DNA of 31,391 nt from CAYXDO01 sp964463485 (GCA_964463485.1 CAYXDO010000139.1:1-31391); one strand, 5' to 3'. Positions 15,301 through 22,948 are shown, counted from the stretch's first letter. Program-made: numbers and translations. Notes: generated by a model not told the origin, from the letters alone.

Positions 15301-15637
15301 GGATGTCTTCCTTGTTCGTTCCGAGGTCGAGCAGCTTCTTGATCCGCTCGATCTGCTCCTCGCGCTTCTCCGCGACCTGCATTTCGATCTTCTTACGAAA
15401 GGCCTCGTATTTGACTGTCGGGCCGGCGGCCGTCACCGCCTGAAGACTCGCCTTTTGCGTAGGCGGAGGAGGCGTGTCGTCGGCAGGCGTCGTCTGCTCG
15501 GTGTCGGCCGCAGCCTTCTTCTTCTTCTTCTTCTTCTTTTTCGCATCCACGTCTCCGAGGAGCGCGAAGGAGACGGCCACCGCTGTCGATAGGAGCGCCA
15601 GGCGTCCCAATGAGTTCGAGCTGATTCGGAGTCGCAC
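12320..15637 (-). CDS. gltD: GltD-like large periplasmic TPR protein
   Basis: The 1105-aa protein begins with a signal peptide (LGRLALLSTAVAVSFALLGD, likely cleavage near DVDA), followed immediately by nine consecutive lysines. Then comes a Thr/Pro-rich linker and many tetratricopeptide/TolA-type repeats through most of the length (for example YPQMPEVLFALGQSYWSEGK, GEWQNALTKFRATVFYSDM, LFPESKFTYEIRFQLGDLYY). A region with CPAGINEEGCM lies at about 1015, and the C-terminus is Pro-rich. Size and position match GltD (AgmU), a periplasmic scaffold of the gliding machinery, or NfsD. It starts at GTG 15637 with GGAGA about 8 nt upstream, 12 nt after the gltC stop. The poly-Lys codons form an AAG microsatellite near 15515-15541. 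Confidence 0.74.
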   Translation of the reverse strand: MRLRISSNSLGRLALLSTAVAVSFALLGDVDAKKKKKKKKKAAADTEQTTPADDTPPPPTQKASLQAVTAAGPTVKYEAFRKKIEMQVAEKREEQIERIKKLLDLGTNKEDIPNLKFRLAELYYEKSRFFFFRSQEADDKASQAKTEDEKSLALEDKERNGKESLEWTAKALEIYAEIRKKYPDYPQMPEVLFALGQSYWSEGKEQDAIEVYTELIKKHKDSPLVADAWLAFGEFYFNQKMLKQALKAYELAAADKRSRVYGFAIYKQAWCYYNLGEWQNALTKFRATVFYSDMSKEMAGENKISLAREAKKDFVKTYAHVGDSKKAKFVIGDLIGEESCQSEECLKLMEQLAGLWVEQGYFDDAASIFKQMIVLDPRNSRNPFFQAKVVDMVSRNRDRKATTREARELVELTNRTKKIVEDQHLTGDKATTAKANLEEAATLAESTIRRLAQLWNQEAKKTGQKATYADSRMMYEDYLRLFPESKFTYEIRFQLGDLYYKLEEFGKAADAYEATVKADPNGKFLVEAANDNILAVEEHLKDLRLAAPALKDDKPVTIHPERMKLIEACDRYVQFVPGDKADKLVSVKFKSAKIFYDHNQLEEAMKRFEDVVANHPKAEQAEVAAHLVADVYNLRKDWQNLYDTASRYLGVADLVADREKLQTDLKKFCEYAKFSMVQILEEKVKKSGDSLAIVGQAYLDFQNEFPGSENADEALFNASVAFDQAGEKARAEELRKKLLEDYKDSPLRADVQFYIARAHEERAEYDQAGQLFLAFARDNQADKRARDALFNAAVFYAGTGKVKEANELRLEYLEKYGKQKGGEKEAATIYFAMAQDLERAGKLQPAANRYQEFYKKFADDERAIEAMWREAQVWRQLRQPKAAEKVESVILGEFKKLNAQGKAPPAAADYASRIAFLRIDDGFDKYKKAMNVGRPNMQRLPAFVRELENRAVSRENVIKTYTSIVTDYKQAWSSIASLYRIASAWDEFVEMMQRIPCPAGINEEGCMVFKQGLEEKVEPARQSARKAYEACVAKSNELDVFTEYSSKCVKQLEQLAPEAFPEITEKRVDFSSSGPSLDVAPNDLILRPPPPAAPQGAVGRLDRGN

Positions 15638-15649
15638 GAAGATTCTCCG

Positions 15650-17761
15650 TCACTGACAAGTCTGAGCGAGGGTGAGCTCGTAGGTCCCGAGCTCGTCCCG
15701 CCAGTACTCGTTCTGGAACGGCCACACGAGCCGTTCGTCGTCGGTCCACCCAAGATATTCGTTGGTCTTGTCTGCGGGGCGCTGGTCGACCTCGCGTAGC
15801 TTCGCTTCGATGCGCGCCTGCTCGGACGCCGACGTCTCGATCTGGATTCGAACCGCCTCGTCGATGAGCTCCTTGATCGCGTCTCGCTCCTCTTCGAGTC
15901 GCCGCTTCACGGCTGCGCCCGCGCTTCGAGCGAGCTCGCCCCGAGACTCGCCCACGATTTGGTCGAGGTGGTTGCGCAGGCCGGACGTCCCGAAACCAGA
16001 TGCTTGGGAGTCAAACGAAGAGAGCTCCGTGTCGACCTCGCGAAATGCGGCGTCGAGCGTCTTCAGCTCAGCGTCGCTCATCGAGAGTGAGACGATTCGC
16101 GAGACGATCTCGGCCTGCCCGCCGCCCGCCTCGTCGGCGTCGCCGCGCAGCTTGTTCAGGGTGTCGTAGTAGTTGCCACCTTCGGCGGTCTCGGTGAGGT
16201 CCGTCAGCGTCTTCAAGACGGGCTCGTAGTCGGCGAGAAAGAGTTTCAAGATCTCGTTGGTCTCCGCGTATCGGCAGTTTTCGTAATAGGACACGGCCTT
16301 CAGAATGAAGCTCTCTGGAAAATACTCGTCCTTGAAGAACGGAGAATGCAACGTGAGCAGATTTCCCAGGGACTTCTCGTAGCGCCCCAAGCGGAATTGC
16401 GCCCAGCTCGCTTCGTACAGCGCCTCCAACCACTCGTAGGTCAACCGCTGGATGCGGTCGTAATAGAAGATCGACTTATCCGGCTGCTGCGCTCCGAAGT
16501 GGGTCCTCGCCAACTGGAAAAAGGCGAGCTGTCGGAGCTGCGCGTCTTCCTCGGAGTCGCTCCCCTTGGTCAGCGCGATGACGGTCCTGAACGCGGTGAC
16601 CGCATCGCTCTCGCGACCGGCCTTGAAGAGGAGCACACCTTCGAGAAACTTGGCGCGAGCGGCAAACGGAGAGCTCGGCTCGACCATCCGGACGAATCTG
16701 TTCGCGAGGTCGATGTGCTTCTTCGCTTCCTCTTGCTCGGTCTTCGGGGCCGGCGGTGGCTTGGGCGCCTCTGCGACTGGAGCCGCAACGGGGGCGGGCT
16801 TCGGCGCAGGCGGAGGAGCCGGCTTCTCGGGCTCCTTGGGTGAAGACGCGAAAGGATCGTCGAACGAGAGCCCGCCGCCGTTCTTCTTCGACTTCTTCTT
16901 CTTCTTCTTGCCCTTCTTCTTTTTCTTCTTCTTCTCGGTCGACTTCTCGGGCTCGGGGTCCTGAGCAGCCTCGACCTTCGGAGGCTCCTTCTTCGTGCTC
17001 CCGTCGTCGAAGATGTCGAACGACTTCTTCTGTTCGGGGGTGGCCTCGGTAGGTTTCGGTTCGTCGGCCTCTTCTTCTCCAAAAAGATTGCCCCTCACCG
17101 ACACGCCGCCCTCGCTGTCCTCTTCGACCGAGGTCTCTTCTTCGGCTGCCTTCCTTCGCTCCGCGATCTCGTAGGCGAGCCCTTGGGAGTAGTGGTAGCG
17201 CGCGAGCTCGTAACGGAACTCGTTCTTGTAGGCTTCGGAGAACGTGCCGTCGGTGTACTTCGCTACGACCTCCAACACTTCATCGTCAGCGTCGATCTTG
17301 CGCGCGATGAACAAACACCACTCGAGCGCGCTCTTGTAGAAGCGGCCCGAGCTCCCGCGAGACAAGATGCTCCCGAAAAAAACGAGCGAAGAGTGGTGCA
17401 GACCGAGCCGGTACAACGACTTCGCGAGGTGGTACTCGGCGTCGTCCTTGAACGCCGCGGCCGCCGGATCGTTCGCGAGCTCATAGAGCACGACCGACGC
17501 ACCCGCGTAGTCTTCGTCCTTGATCTGCTGAAGCGCTGCGTCCAGCCGGCCCCGCTCGCCCGTGCTCTGCGAAGCCGCGACAGCTCCCAACGCGGAGCCC
17601 GAAGACCCGTCGGGCTTCGACCCTTCGTCCGCCTTCGATGCCTCCTCGGTGGCCGACTTCGATCCCTCGTCGGTCTGCGCGGCGGCCGTCGACGCGACGC
17701 ACAAGGCCACCAAAACGACGAGCGCTTGGCGCCGTTCGACCAAATCAACCGTGCTGCTCAT
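15650..17761 (-). CDS. gltC: GltC-like periplasmic TPR protein
   Basis: This is a 703-aa protein with a signal peptide (ALVVLVALCVASTAAA, cleavage before QTDEG). An acidic Ser/Gly/Glu linker leads to a first TPR block (~60-190). A low-complexity middle (~205-345) is rich in Lys, with KKKKKKKGKKKKKK, then Pro/Ala. A second TPR block (~350-530) and a helical C-terminal domain ending with YLGWTDDERLVWPFQNEYWR complete it. Length and order fit GltC, the periplasmic partner of the outer-membrane barrels, or NfsC. I prefer the ATG at 17761, with GAGGA 5-6 nt upstream. A GTG at 17773 overlapping the barrel stop (GTGA) is the alternative and adds four residues. The stop is 12 nt from the gltD start. 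Confidence 0.72.
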   Translation of the reverse strand: MSSTVDLVERRQALVVLVALCVASTAAAQTDEGSKSATEEASKADEGSKPDGSSGSALGAVAASQSTGERGRLDAALQQIKDEDYAGASVVLYELANDPAAAAFKDDAEYHLAKSLYRLGLHHSSLVFFGSILSRGSSGRFYKSALEWCLFIARKIDADDEVLEVVAKYTDGTFSEAYKNEFRYELARYHYSQGLAYEIAERRKAAEEETSVEEDSEGGVSVRGNLFGEEEADEPKPTEATPEQKKSFDIFDDGSTKKEPPKVEAAQDPEPEKSTEKKKKKKKGKKKKKKSKKNGGGLSFDDPFASSPKEPEKPAPPPAPKPAPVAAPVAEAPKPPPAPKTEQEEAKKHIDLANRFVRMVEPSSPFAARAKFLEGVLLFKAGRESDAVTAFRTVIALTKGSDSEEDAQLRQLAFFQLARTHFGAQQPDKSIFYYDRIQRLTYEWLEALYEASWAQFRLGRYEKSLGNLLTLHSPFFKDEYFPESFILKAVSYYENCRYAETNEILKLFLADYEPVLKTLTDLTETAEGGNYYDTLNKLRGDADEAGGGQAEIVSRIVSLSMSDAELKTLDAAFREVDTELSSFDSQASGFGTSGLRNHLDQIVGESRGELARSAGAAVKRRLEEERDAIKELIDEAVRIQIETSASEQARIEAKLREVDQRPADKTNEYLGWTDDERLVWPFQNEYWRDELGTYELTLAQTCQ

Positions 17762-17769
17762 GGAGGTCC

Positions 17770-18516
17770 TCACGGGAACTCGTACTCGAAGGCCGTGGGG
17801 AAGAAGCCAGAAACCGCAAACCCGAGGACCAGCAAGTTCTGAAGGCTGGATCGGTTGTTCCGGTCTTCGACGAACGCGTAGTCGCGAATCTCCACTCGAG
17901 CGACCAGCCAGTCGCTGATGAAGTACCGCTGACCGAAGCCAACGTTGATCGCAGGTGCCGCGGCGAGGTCGGTGCCGAACACACCTGCGCCCGCCGTGAC
18001 GTAGGTGTCGAAGTGGAGAATGCTCTCACCAAAGAGGGAGATCTTTCCGTACACCGGCGCCCACAGGAGGTCCGCGTCCGCGTGGAACTTCAGCTCCGGC
18101 GGATTCTGAAACAACGCACCCTCTTCGACCCTGACCAAGCGGATCACGCTCTGCTTCAAGGACGCGATCGCTACGCCGCCTCGCGCCTCGAACGACAGCG
18201 AGTCCGCGAAGTGATAGCCCACCGCCGCACCTACGAGCAGGTGCTGGTAGAACGGATCGTTCAGGTCGAGCGCAAACTGAGGGAAGATCTCGAAGCGGCT
18301 CTTCTTGAGGAAGACCTTGCGCTGAACCGACTTGATACGGTCTTCGAAGGACTTGCCGCTGTCCTCGGCCTTCTCGACTCGGGCCTCCTCGCTTTCTTCG
18401 CTCTCTTTGGCGGATTCTTCAGACTCCTCGTCCTCCGCCCACGAAGTGGCAGGAACGAGAAGGGCGGCGACCATCGCACACCTAAGTAGTCCTTGGTGCA
18501 GGGCTTTCGACGTCAT
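17770..18516 (-). CDS. Outer-membrane beta-barrel protein (GltA/GltB/NfsA-type)
   Basis: The 248-aa protein has a signal peptide (LLRCAMVAALLVPATSWA, cleavage before EDEES). A strongly acidic Ser/Glu segment (~28-60) is followed by about 180 residues of alternating amphipathic strands: FEIFPQFALDLNDPFYQHLL, GAAVGYHFADSLSFEARGG, WAPVYGKISLFGESILHFD, YFISDWLVARVEIRDYAF. It ends in aromatic-rich FEYEFP. This is the layout of the myxobacterial outer-membrane beta-barrel family (about 8 strands) that includes GltA, GltB, NfsA and NfsB. As first gene of the operon it would anchor the complex in the outer membrane. I cannot assign which of the paralogs it is. Its promoter must lie in the 102-bp gap to the divergent lipoprotein gene. 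Confidence 0.72.
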   Translation of the reverse strand: MTSKALHQGLLRCAMVAALLVPATSWAEDEESEESAKESEESEEARVEKAEDSGKSFEDRIKSVQRKVFLKKSRFEIFPQFALDLNDPFYQHLLVGAAVGYHFADSLSFEARGGVAIASLKQSVIRLVRVEEGALFQNPPELKFHADADLLWAPVYGKISLFGESILHFDTYVTAGAGVFGTDLAAAPAINVGFGQRYFISDWLVARVEIRDYAFVEDRNNRSSLQNLLVLGFAVSGFFPTAFEYEFP

Positions 18517-18618
18517 GATTGGACTTCGCGAGGGATGCTATGTTTTTTGGCGCGGGAGAGCAAACACCGCCGTATCAAGCCTCACGCCAACGAGCGACGT
18601 GACGAGGCCTCAACACCC

Positions 18619-19170
18619 ATGCTATCGCGCCAAGAGATGGACCCCCGTGAAGATCTTCGCCCATCAGGGAAATTTCGGATCTTCGTCTCCGCCCTCGCCG
18701 CAGCCAGCCTGTTGTCCGGATGCCTCGAAGACGATACCGGCCTCTGTTGCCGCGTTCTCAGGGATGACGCCCAAGGCGACATCCCAAAGGGCACCCTGCC
18801 GATGGGCTCGGGAATCCCCACCAATCAGATTCGCGGGAACCCGCTCTTCGATTGCGACTCGCTGACATGTGTTTCGTACCGCGCATCGGAGGCCTTCTGC
18901 ACATCGAGTTGCGACGATAACCATCCGTGCAGCGAAGGCTTTCAATGCGAGCCCGTCGTCGAGTCCGACTCGCCCCCGTGCCCCGCTGAAAACCCGAACT
19001 GCGTGCGCTTCACCAAAGACCAGAGGTTCTGCGTGCGAAAATCGTGTGGGACGGCAGCCGATTGCCCGGAAGACTACACGTGCACCACGATCTACGAGGG
19101 TAAGAACCCGCCTGAAGATCCCGTCGTGAAGCAGTGCGTACGGAGTGATCACGCCTGCTCGGCCCAATGA
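18619..19170 (+). CDS. Cysteine-rich lipoprotein
   Basis: This 183-aa protein has a lipoprotein signal (FRIFVSALAAASLLSGC, Cys35 from the ATG at 18619). The mature part is rich in cysteines arranged in small disulfide-like clusters, for example CDSLTCVSYRASEAFCTSSC, then CDDNHPCSEGFQC, and CVRKSCGTAADCPEDYTC. Such Cys-rich lipoproteins with CxxxxDCPxxYxC units are common on myxobacterial surfaces. No function is known to me. The ATG at 18619 has GAGG 11 nt upstream; the ATG at 18637 (Cys29) is an equally sensible start. The longer open frame back to 18493 lacks signal-peptide logic. It is divergent from the Glt/Nfs operon, so the two may share a regulatory region, but a role in that complex is only a guess. 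Confidence 0.72.
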   Translation: MLSRQEMDPREDLRPSGKFRIFVSALAAASLLSGCLEDDTGLCCRVLRDDAQGDIPKGTLPMGSGIPTNQIRGNPLFDCDSLTCVSYRASEAFCTSSCDDNHPCSEGFQCEPVVESDSPPCPAENPNCVRFTKDQRFCVRKSCGTAADCPEDYTCTTIYEGKNPPEDPVVKQCVRSDHACSAQ

Positions 19171-19229
19171 GATCGCGACGAAAGGTCCGCGACTCGCTGA
19201 AAAAGTCGATTTCCATCGCGGACTTGTGA

Positions 19230-19266
19230 ATCGGGCACGGGCACGGCCACGGCCACGTCATGAGTT
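19230..19266 (+). repeat. GGGCAC hexamer repeat, copy 2
   Basis: ATCGGGCACGGGCACGGCC is followed by ACGGCCACGTCATGAGTT. It is nearly identical to the copy at 10741-10776, including the flanking CACGTCATGAGTT. Confidence 0.75.
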
Positions 19267-19345
19267 CGGGGCGTGGCAAGGCATCAAGCCCTGTGGACTG
19301 CCCGGCTGCAAAGACACGGCTCGGCTGTGCTCCATAGGGGAATCG

Positions 19346-19373
19346 CATCGGGCATGGGCACGGGCACGGCGCG
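19346..19373 (+). repeat. GGGCAC hexamer repeat, copy 3
   Basis: CATCGGGCATGGGCACGGGC then ACGGCGCG. It has the same hexamer core as the copies at 10741 and 19230 but different 3' flank, where a GAAACC/GGTTTC hairpin follows. A shorter related string, GCACGGGCACGG, lies near 19444. Confidence 0.65.
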
Positions 19374-19584
19374 AAACCTCGCTTCGCTCGGTTTCAGGTA
19401 TCGGTCCGGTGGGGATCCTGAACTTGCTACGCGGATCGTCATGCACGGGCACGGTTCGGGGTCTTCGTCAGGGACCGCCTCGGGAATTCTCGTCCTGGCC
19501 ACGCCCGTTCGAGCCAATGCCCGCATCGGGCGTGTTTCGAGTACGATCTAGATCGCCACGCCATCTCGATCGTTGGGAGCTGTC

Positions 19585-21006
19585 ATGAGGAAAACCGCCG
19601 CGCTCTTTGGCCTCGCAGGAACCCTCCTCGTCGGGGCGATCGTCATCAACAACTGGCCGCGAGGAGGCGGGTCGAAGCCGCCGACACCCAGACCGATCCC
19701 GCCGCCGCCGGTGCAAACGTCCAACGACGGCGCCGGCACCCCGACCATCCGGATCGGAGACACCGTTCGCCTCGATGGCGCGCTCTCCCATGATCGGATC
19801 GCGGCCGGCGCCCCGGGAGAGCTCTACGCGCGCTTCGATCTCGAGGCGATCGCTTCGAGCCGCCGGCCCACGGTCGCCCTCGCGATCGTGCTCGATCGTT
19901 CGGGATCGATGGCCGGCGACAAGATCGAGAAGACTCGCATCGCAGCCAAGCAACTGATCGAGCGTCTCTCCCCCAACGACCTGGTCTCGATCGTGACGTA
20001 CTCGACCGACGTCAGCCTCGACGTACCGCTCGTCATGGCGACGCCGGACCAGAAGGCGCGAATCACACGCGCGATCGACCAGATCTACGATGGAGGCGGA
20101 ACGAACCTGTCGGGCGGTCTCGAGCGTGGGCTCGCGGAGCTCGAGAATCATCGTTCCACCGAGGTTCGACGCCTCGTCCTCATGTCGGACGGCAATGCGA
20201 ACCAAGGGATCACCGATCCGCGTACCCTCGCGCAGATCGCAGCCGCTGCTCGTCAGCGCGGCATCACGGTCTCGACGCTCGGCGTGGGCGTCGACTTCAA
20301 CGAGGACTTGATGACGATGGTGGCCGAGGCCGCGGGCGGCACGTACTACTACGTCAAAGACGGCGCCTCGATGTCCGAAGCGCTCGCCCACGAGATGCGC
20401 GATCTCGAGTCGCTCGCCGCGCGAGCGGTCGAGGTTGGCCTCGACTTGGCGCCCGGCGTTCAGCTCGTCGAGCTCTTTGGATATCGAAGTGAGCTTCGCG
20501 GGAATCGAATCATCGTCCCGGTCGGCGACATGACGTCCACGCAGAAGCGCCAGGTCGTCGTGCGCTTGTCCACGCCTTCGCGATCGCCAGGCGGGCTCGA
20601 CATCATGCGCGTAACGCTGAGCTACGCGCCGCCGATGGGTGGGTCTGCGATCGAACACTCCGCCTTCATGGGGCTGTCCGCGAGCTCCGATGCCGCCGAA
20701 GTCGCTCGCAGCGAGCGTCGTGACGTGATCGAGACCGTCGAGGAGATCCGAGCGGCAAAGGCCCGCCAAGACGCGGCCAATCAGTTCGCCAGCGGCCGAC
20801 GAGCGGACGCGGAGCGATCGCTTCGCGCACAGATCGCCGACACCAAGAAGAAAGCAGCAGCGCTCAACAGCCCGGCGCTCGAGCAACAAGGCGTGCAGCT
20901 CGAGTCCGCGCTCAAAGGCATCACCTCGTTCGAGAGCGGCAGCGAAGGCGGCAAGGACCTCGTCAAACGAGAGAAGGCCGCCGCACGCAGCGTGTTCGCG
21001 TACTGA
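19585..21006 (+). CDS. Membrane-anchored von Willebrand factor A (VWA) domain protein
   Basis: The 473-aa protein has one N-terminal hydrophobic segment (~7-22, uncleaved anchor or signal), a Pro-rich linker (31-45) and a VWA domain (~95-270). A complete MIDAS metal site is visible: DRSGS (D104, S106, S108), the threonine in GGGTNLSGG (T173) and the aspartate in LMSDGNANQG (D202). A beta-rich region follows (~275-370), then a charged helical C-terminus. VWA domains with intact MIDAS bind Mg2+ and protein partners. The frame is open from a TTG at 19573, but the ATG at 19585 has GGGAG 5-6 nt upstream. The downstream membrane protein starts 2 nt after its stop, so the two form an operon and may interact. 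The exact role is unknown. Confidence 0.88.
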   Translation: MRKTAALFGLAGTLLVGAIVINNWPRGGGSKPPTPRPIPPPPVQTSNDGAGTPTIRIGDTVRLDGALSHDRIAAGAPGELYARFDLEAIASSRRPTVALAIVLDRSGSMAGDKIEKTRIAAKQLIERLSPNDLVSIVTYSTDVSLDVPLVMATPDQKARITRAIDQIYDGGGTNLSGGLERGLAELENHRSTEVRRLVLMSDGNANQGITDPRTLAQIAAAARQRGITVSTLGVGVDFNEDLMTMVAEAAGGTYYYVKDGASMSEALAHEMRDLESLAARAVEVGLDLAPGVQLVELFGYRSELRGNRIIVPVGDMTSTQKRQVVVRLSTPSRSPGGLDIMRVTLSYAPPMGGSAIEHSAFMGLSASSDAAEVARSERRDVIETVEEIRAAKARQDAANQFASGRRADAERSLRAQIADTKKKAAALNSPALEQQGVQLESALKGITSFESGSEGGKDLVKREKAAARSVFAY

Positions 21007-21008
21007 CC

Positions 21009-22406
21009 ATGACCAACACGTCGCTCACCCGCGTCGAGCCCGGTGGATCGCTCACCCGCATCGAGGTCCGCGACGCTCCGGTCTTCCACAATACGGTCGC
21101 GCGCGCAGTCGGCGGAGCCGCTGGCGGCGCTCTCCTCGTGGATCTGCTTTCCCAAGCAGCCGGTTACCTCCATCCGCCGATGTGGGGGCTCATCCTTGCG
21201 ACGCTCGCCGGTTCGCTCACGCTCGTAGGCAGCACCAAGGACCCGTCGAAGGCGAGCTCGCTCGCCTCGGCGGTCGGAGCCGCTGCGGGGGGTGCGCTCG
21301 GGCTCGTGGGAGCGGTGCTGTATCAGCTCACCGCACAATGGCCTTGGCTCGGAGCGCTCCTCGCCGGCGTCGCGGCCGCGCCGATCCTCGCTCGAGGAGA
21401 GAGCCCGTCGAAGATGGCGACGACCGGCGTGTTCACGGGGGCCATGGCTTATGCAGGATTGTATGTGCTCAAAGTACTTGCCAGGAATGGACTGATTGGT
21501 CCTCCGCTGATGCCTGGGCCGCTCGCAACGGCGATCGCCGGCGCCGCTGCCGGCTTGTTCATCGGTCTCGGTGCCCTCCCCCGCTATCTCGGCTCACGCG
21601 AGGACTCGGTCGAGACCGCGTTCGGCCGCGCCGTGAAGTCCGCCGAAGGTGAGATCCTCGAGATCCTCGATCGGTCGTTCACGATCTACCGCGCGATTCG
21701 GGCCGACCTCGCAGGGAAGAAAGGAGCCACCGAGAAGCGCCTCGGACGGCAGGTGAGCGACCTAGCGATGCGGATCCTGCACATCTCCGAGCAATGCCAG
21801 AAGATCCAACGCGATCTGGGCGGGAACGCTCGCGACGAGCTGGAGCAACGGATCGCCGACCTCAACGTCAAGGTCGAGTCCGCTCAGGATCCGGCCGCCA
21901 AGCGAACGCTGAAGGCGGCGATCGAGAGCCTCGACGGGCAGCGGCGAGCGCGCGAGGCCATCGGGTTCGGGCTCGAGCGAGTGATCGCTCGACTTCACGC
22001 CAACGTCGCGATGCTCGAGAAGGTGCGGTTCTCGTTGGTTCACGCAAGGAGCGCAGACGCCGAGCGTTTCGGAGGCGAGTCGTCGCCGCTCGCCGACACG
22101 ATCGACGAGCTCTCGCGGGAGCTCGACGCGACCTCGGTCGCCGTGGGTGAGGTCTTCAGCGAAGGCTTCGCGTCGGAAATGCTAGTGGGCCAAGCGCCTG
22201 CTGCGCTGCCCGCCAAGTCGGAGGCGAAGGCTGACGCGCCGATTGTGCCGTCAGCGATCGCGACGAGTGCGCCGGACGCGGTGGACGAAGCGGCGAAGTT
22301 GTTCGAGCGACCGATGACGCCGGCGACGGAGAGCGCGGCGGAGCCCGTTGCGACACAAGCGACGGCGCCGTCTCGAGAAGCGCCGCCGTCGGAGCCAAAG
22401 TCGTAG
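21009..22406 (+). CDS. Multi-pass membrane protein with cytoplasmic coiled coil
   Basis: I do not recognise a family. The 465-aa protein has a Gly/Ala-rich hydrophobic first half with about five or six membrane segments (~34-55, 58-75, 83-105, 110-128, 136-158, 166-190). The helices are of glycine-zipper character. A charged, helical and probably coiled-coil region follows (~205-375; EKRLGRQVSDLAMRILHISE, DELEQRIADLNVKVESAQD), then a disordered Ala/Pro/Ser tail (~385-465). It begins 2 nt after the VWA stop, so it is translationally coupled and probably its partner. The overall layout (membrane block plus coiled coil plus VWA neighbour) suggests a structural or sensory envelope complex, which is inference only. 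Confidence 0.8.
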   Translation: MTNTSLTRVEPGGSLTRIEVRDAPVFHNTVARAVGGAAGGALLVDLLSQAAGYLHPPMWGLILATLAGSLTLVGSTKDPSKASSLASAVGAAAGGALGLVGAVLYQLTAQWPWLGALLAGVAAAPILARGESPSKMATTGVFTGAMAYAGLYVLKVLARNGLIGPPLMPGPLATAIAGAAAGLFIGLGALPRYLGSREDSVETAFGRAVKSAEGEILEILDRSFTIYRAIRADLAGKKGATEKRLGRQVSDLAMRILHISEQCQKIQRDLGGNARDELEQRIADLNVKVESAQDPAAKRTLKAAIESLDGQRRAREAIGFGLERVIARLHANVAMLEKVRFSLVHARSADAERFGGESSPLADTIDELSRELDATSVAVGEVFSEGFASEMLVGQAPAALPAKSEAKADAPIVPSAIATSAPDAVDEAAKLFERPMTPATESAAEPVATQATAPSREAPPSEPKS

Positions 22407-22438
22407 ATAGACGCAGGCGCGCCAGGTTCTCGACGAGC

Positions 22439-22948
22439 CTAGGTCGCCGTCGCGGCCGGCTCCTCATCCGCGTTCTGCGCGGCTTCGAGATCCTGCGCGC
22501 GTCGCACTGCCTCGAAGATCTTCGTGTACCCGGTGCATCGGCAAAGGTTGCCGGACAATGCCCGTCGGATCTCCACTTCGTCGGCCGCTGGGCGCTCGTC
22601 GAGCAATGCGCGAGCGGAGATCATCATCCCGCTCTGACAGAACCCGCACTGGAGCGCTCCGCACTCGTCGAAGGCGTCCTGCACGGGGTCGAGCTTGCCG
22701 CCTCGCGCGAGCCCTTCGATCGTCACGACTTCGCGGTCGCGCACGGTCATCGCCAGCGTTAGACACGCGAGCACGGGGTCGCCGTCGAGCCGAACGGTGC
22801 ACGCTCCGCAGTCGCCTTTGTCGCAGCCCTGCTTCGAGCCGGTGAGCCCGAGCTCGTAGCGAAGCACCTCGAGCAAGGTCCAGTGCGGCCACACCGCGAG
22901 CTCCACTCGCTCGCCGTTCACCGTGAACGCCAAGAGCGACTTGGTCAT
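22439..22948 (-). CDS. [2Fe-2S] protein, xanthine dehydrogenase small-subunit (CoxS) type
   Basis: The 169-aa protein is an iron-sulfur subunit of the molybdenum hydroxylase family. The plant-type ferredoxin domain carries C42, C47, C50 and C62 (GCDKGDCGAC and ACLT). The alpha-helical second domain carries C101, C104, C136 and C138 (QCGFCQSGM and NLCRCTGY). Both clusters look complete. Such subunits transfer electrons from the molybdopterin subunit to FAD or another acceptor. Neither a molybdopterin large subunit nor an FAD subunit lies beside it, so its partners are unknown. The ATG at 22948 gives a normal N-terminus; an ATG at 23005 would add 19 unremarkable residues. It converges on the membrane-protein gene (32-bp gap). 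Confidence 0.9.
   Translation of the reverse strand: MTKSLLAFTVNGERVELAVWPHWTLLEVLRYELGLTGSKQGCDKGDCGACTVRLDGDPVLACLTLAMTVRDREVVTIEGLARGGKLDPVQDAFDECGALQCGFCQSGMMISARALLDERPAADEVEIRRALSGNLCRCTGYTKIFEAVRRAQDLEAAQNADEEPAATAT

Larger units (their letters stand above)
19171..19584. other. Repeat-rich intergenic region before the VWA gene
   Basis: This 414-bp stretch has no believable gene. Open frames across it consist of Arg/Pro/Ala shadow sequence. It contains at least three GC-hexamer repeats (19230-19266, 19346-19373 and GCACGGGCACGG near 19444), a hairpin GAAACC(N11)GGTTTC near 19373-19395 and short inverted GCCCG/CGGGC motifs near 19522-19535. GGGAG at 19576-19580 is the ribosome binding site of the VWA gene. 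Confidence 0.6.

Noticed and set aside
14366..15592. 408-aa plus-strand open frame antisense to gltD
   Set aside because: Leu/Arg/Val shadow of TPR-coding DNA; no ribosome binding site or domain.
19145..19588. 147-aa open frame in the repeat-rich gap
   Set aside because: It runs across hexamer repeats and hairpins and has no recognisable protein features.
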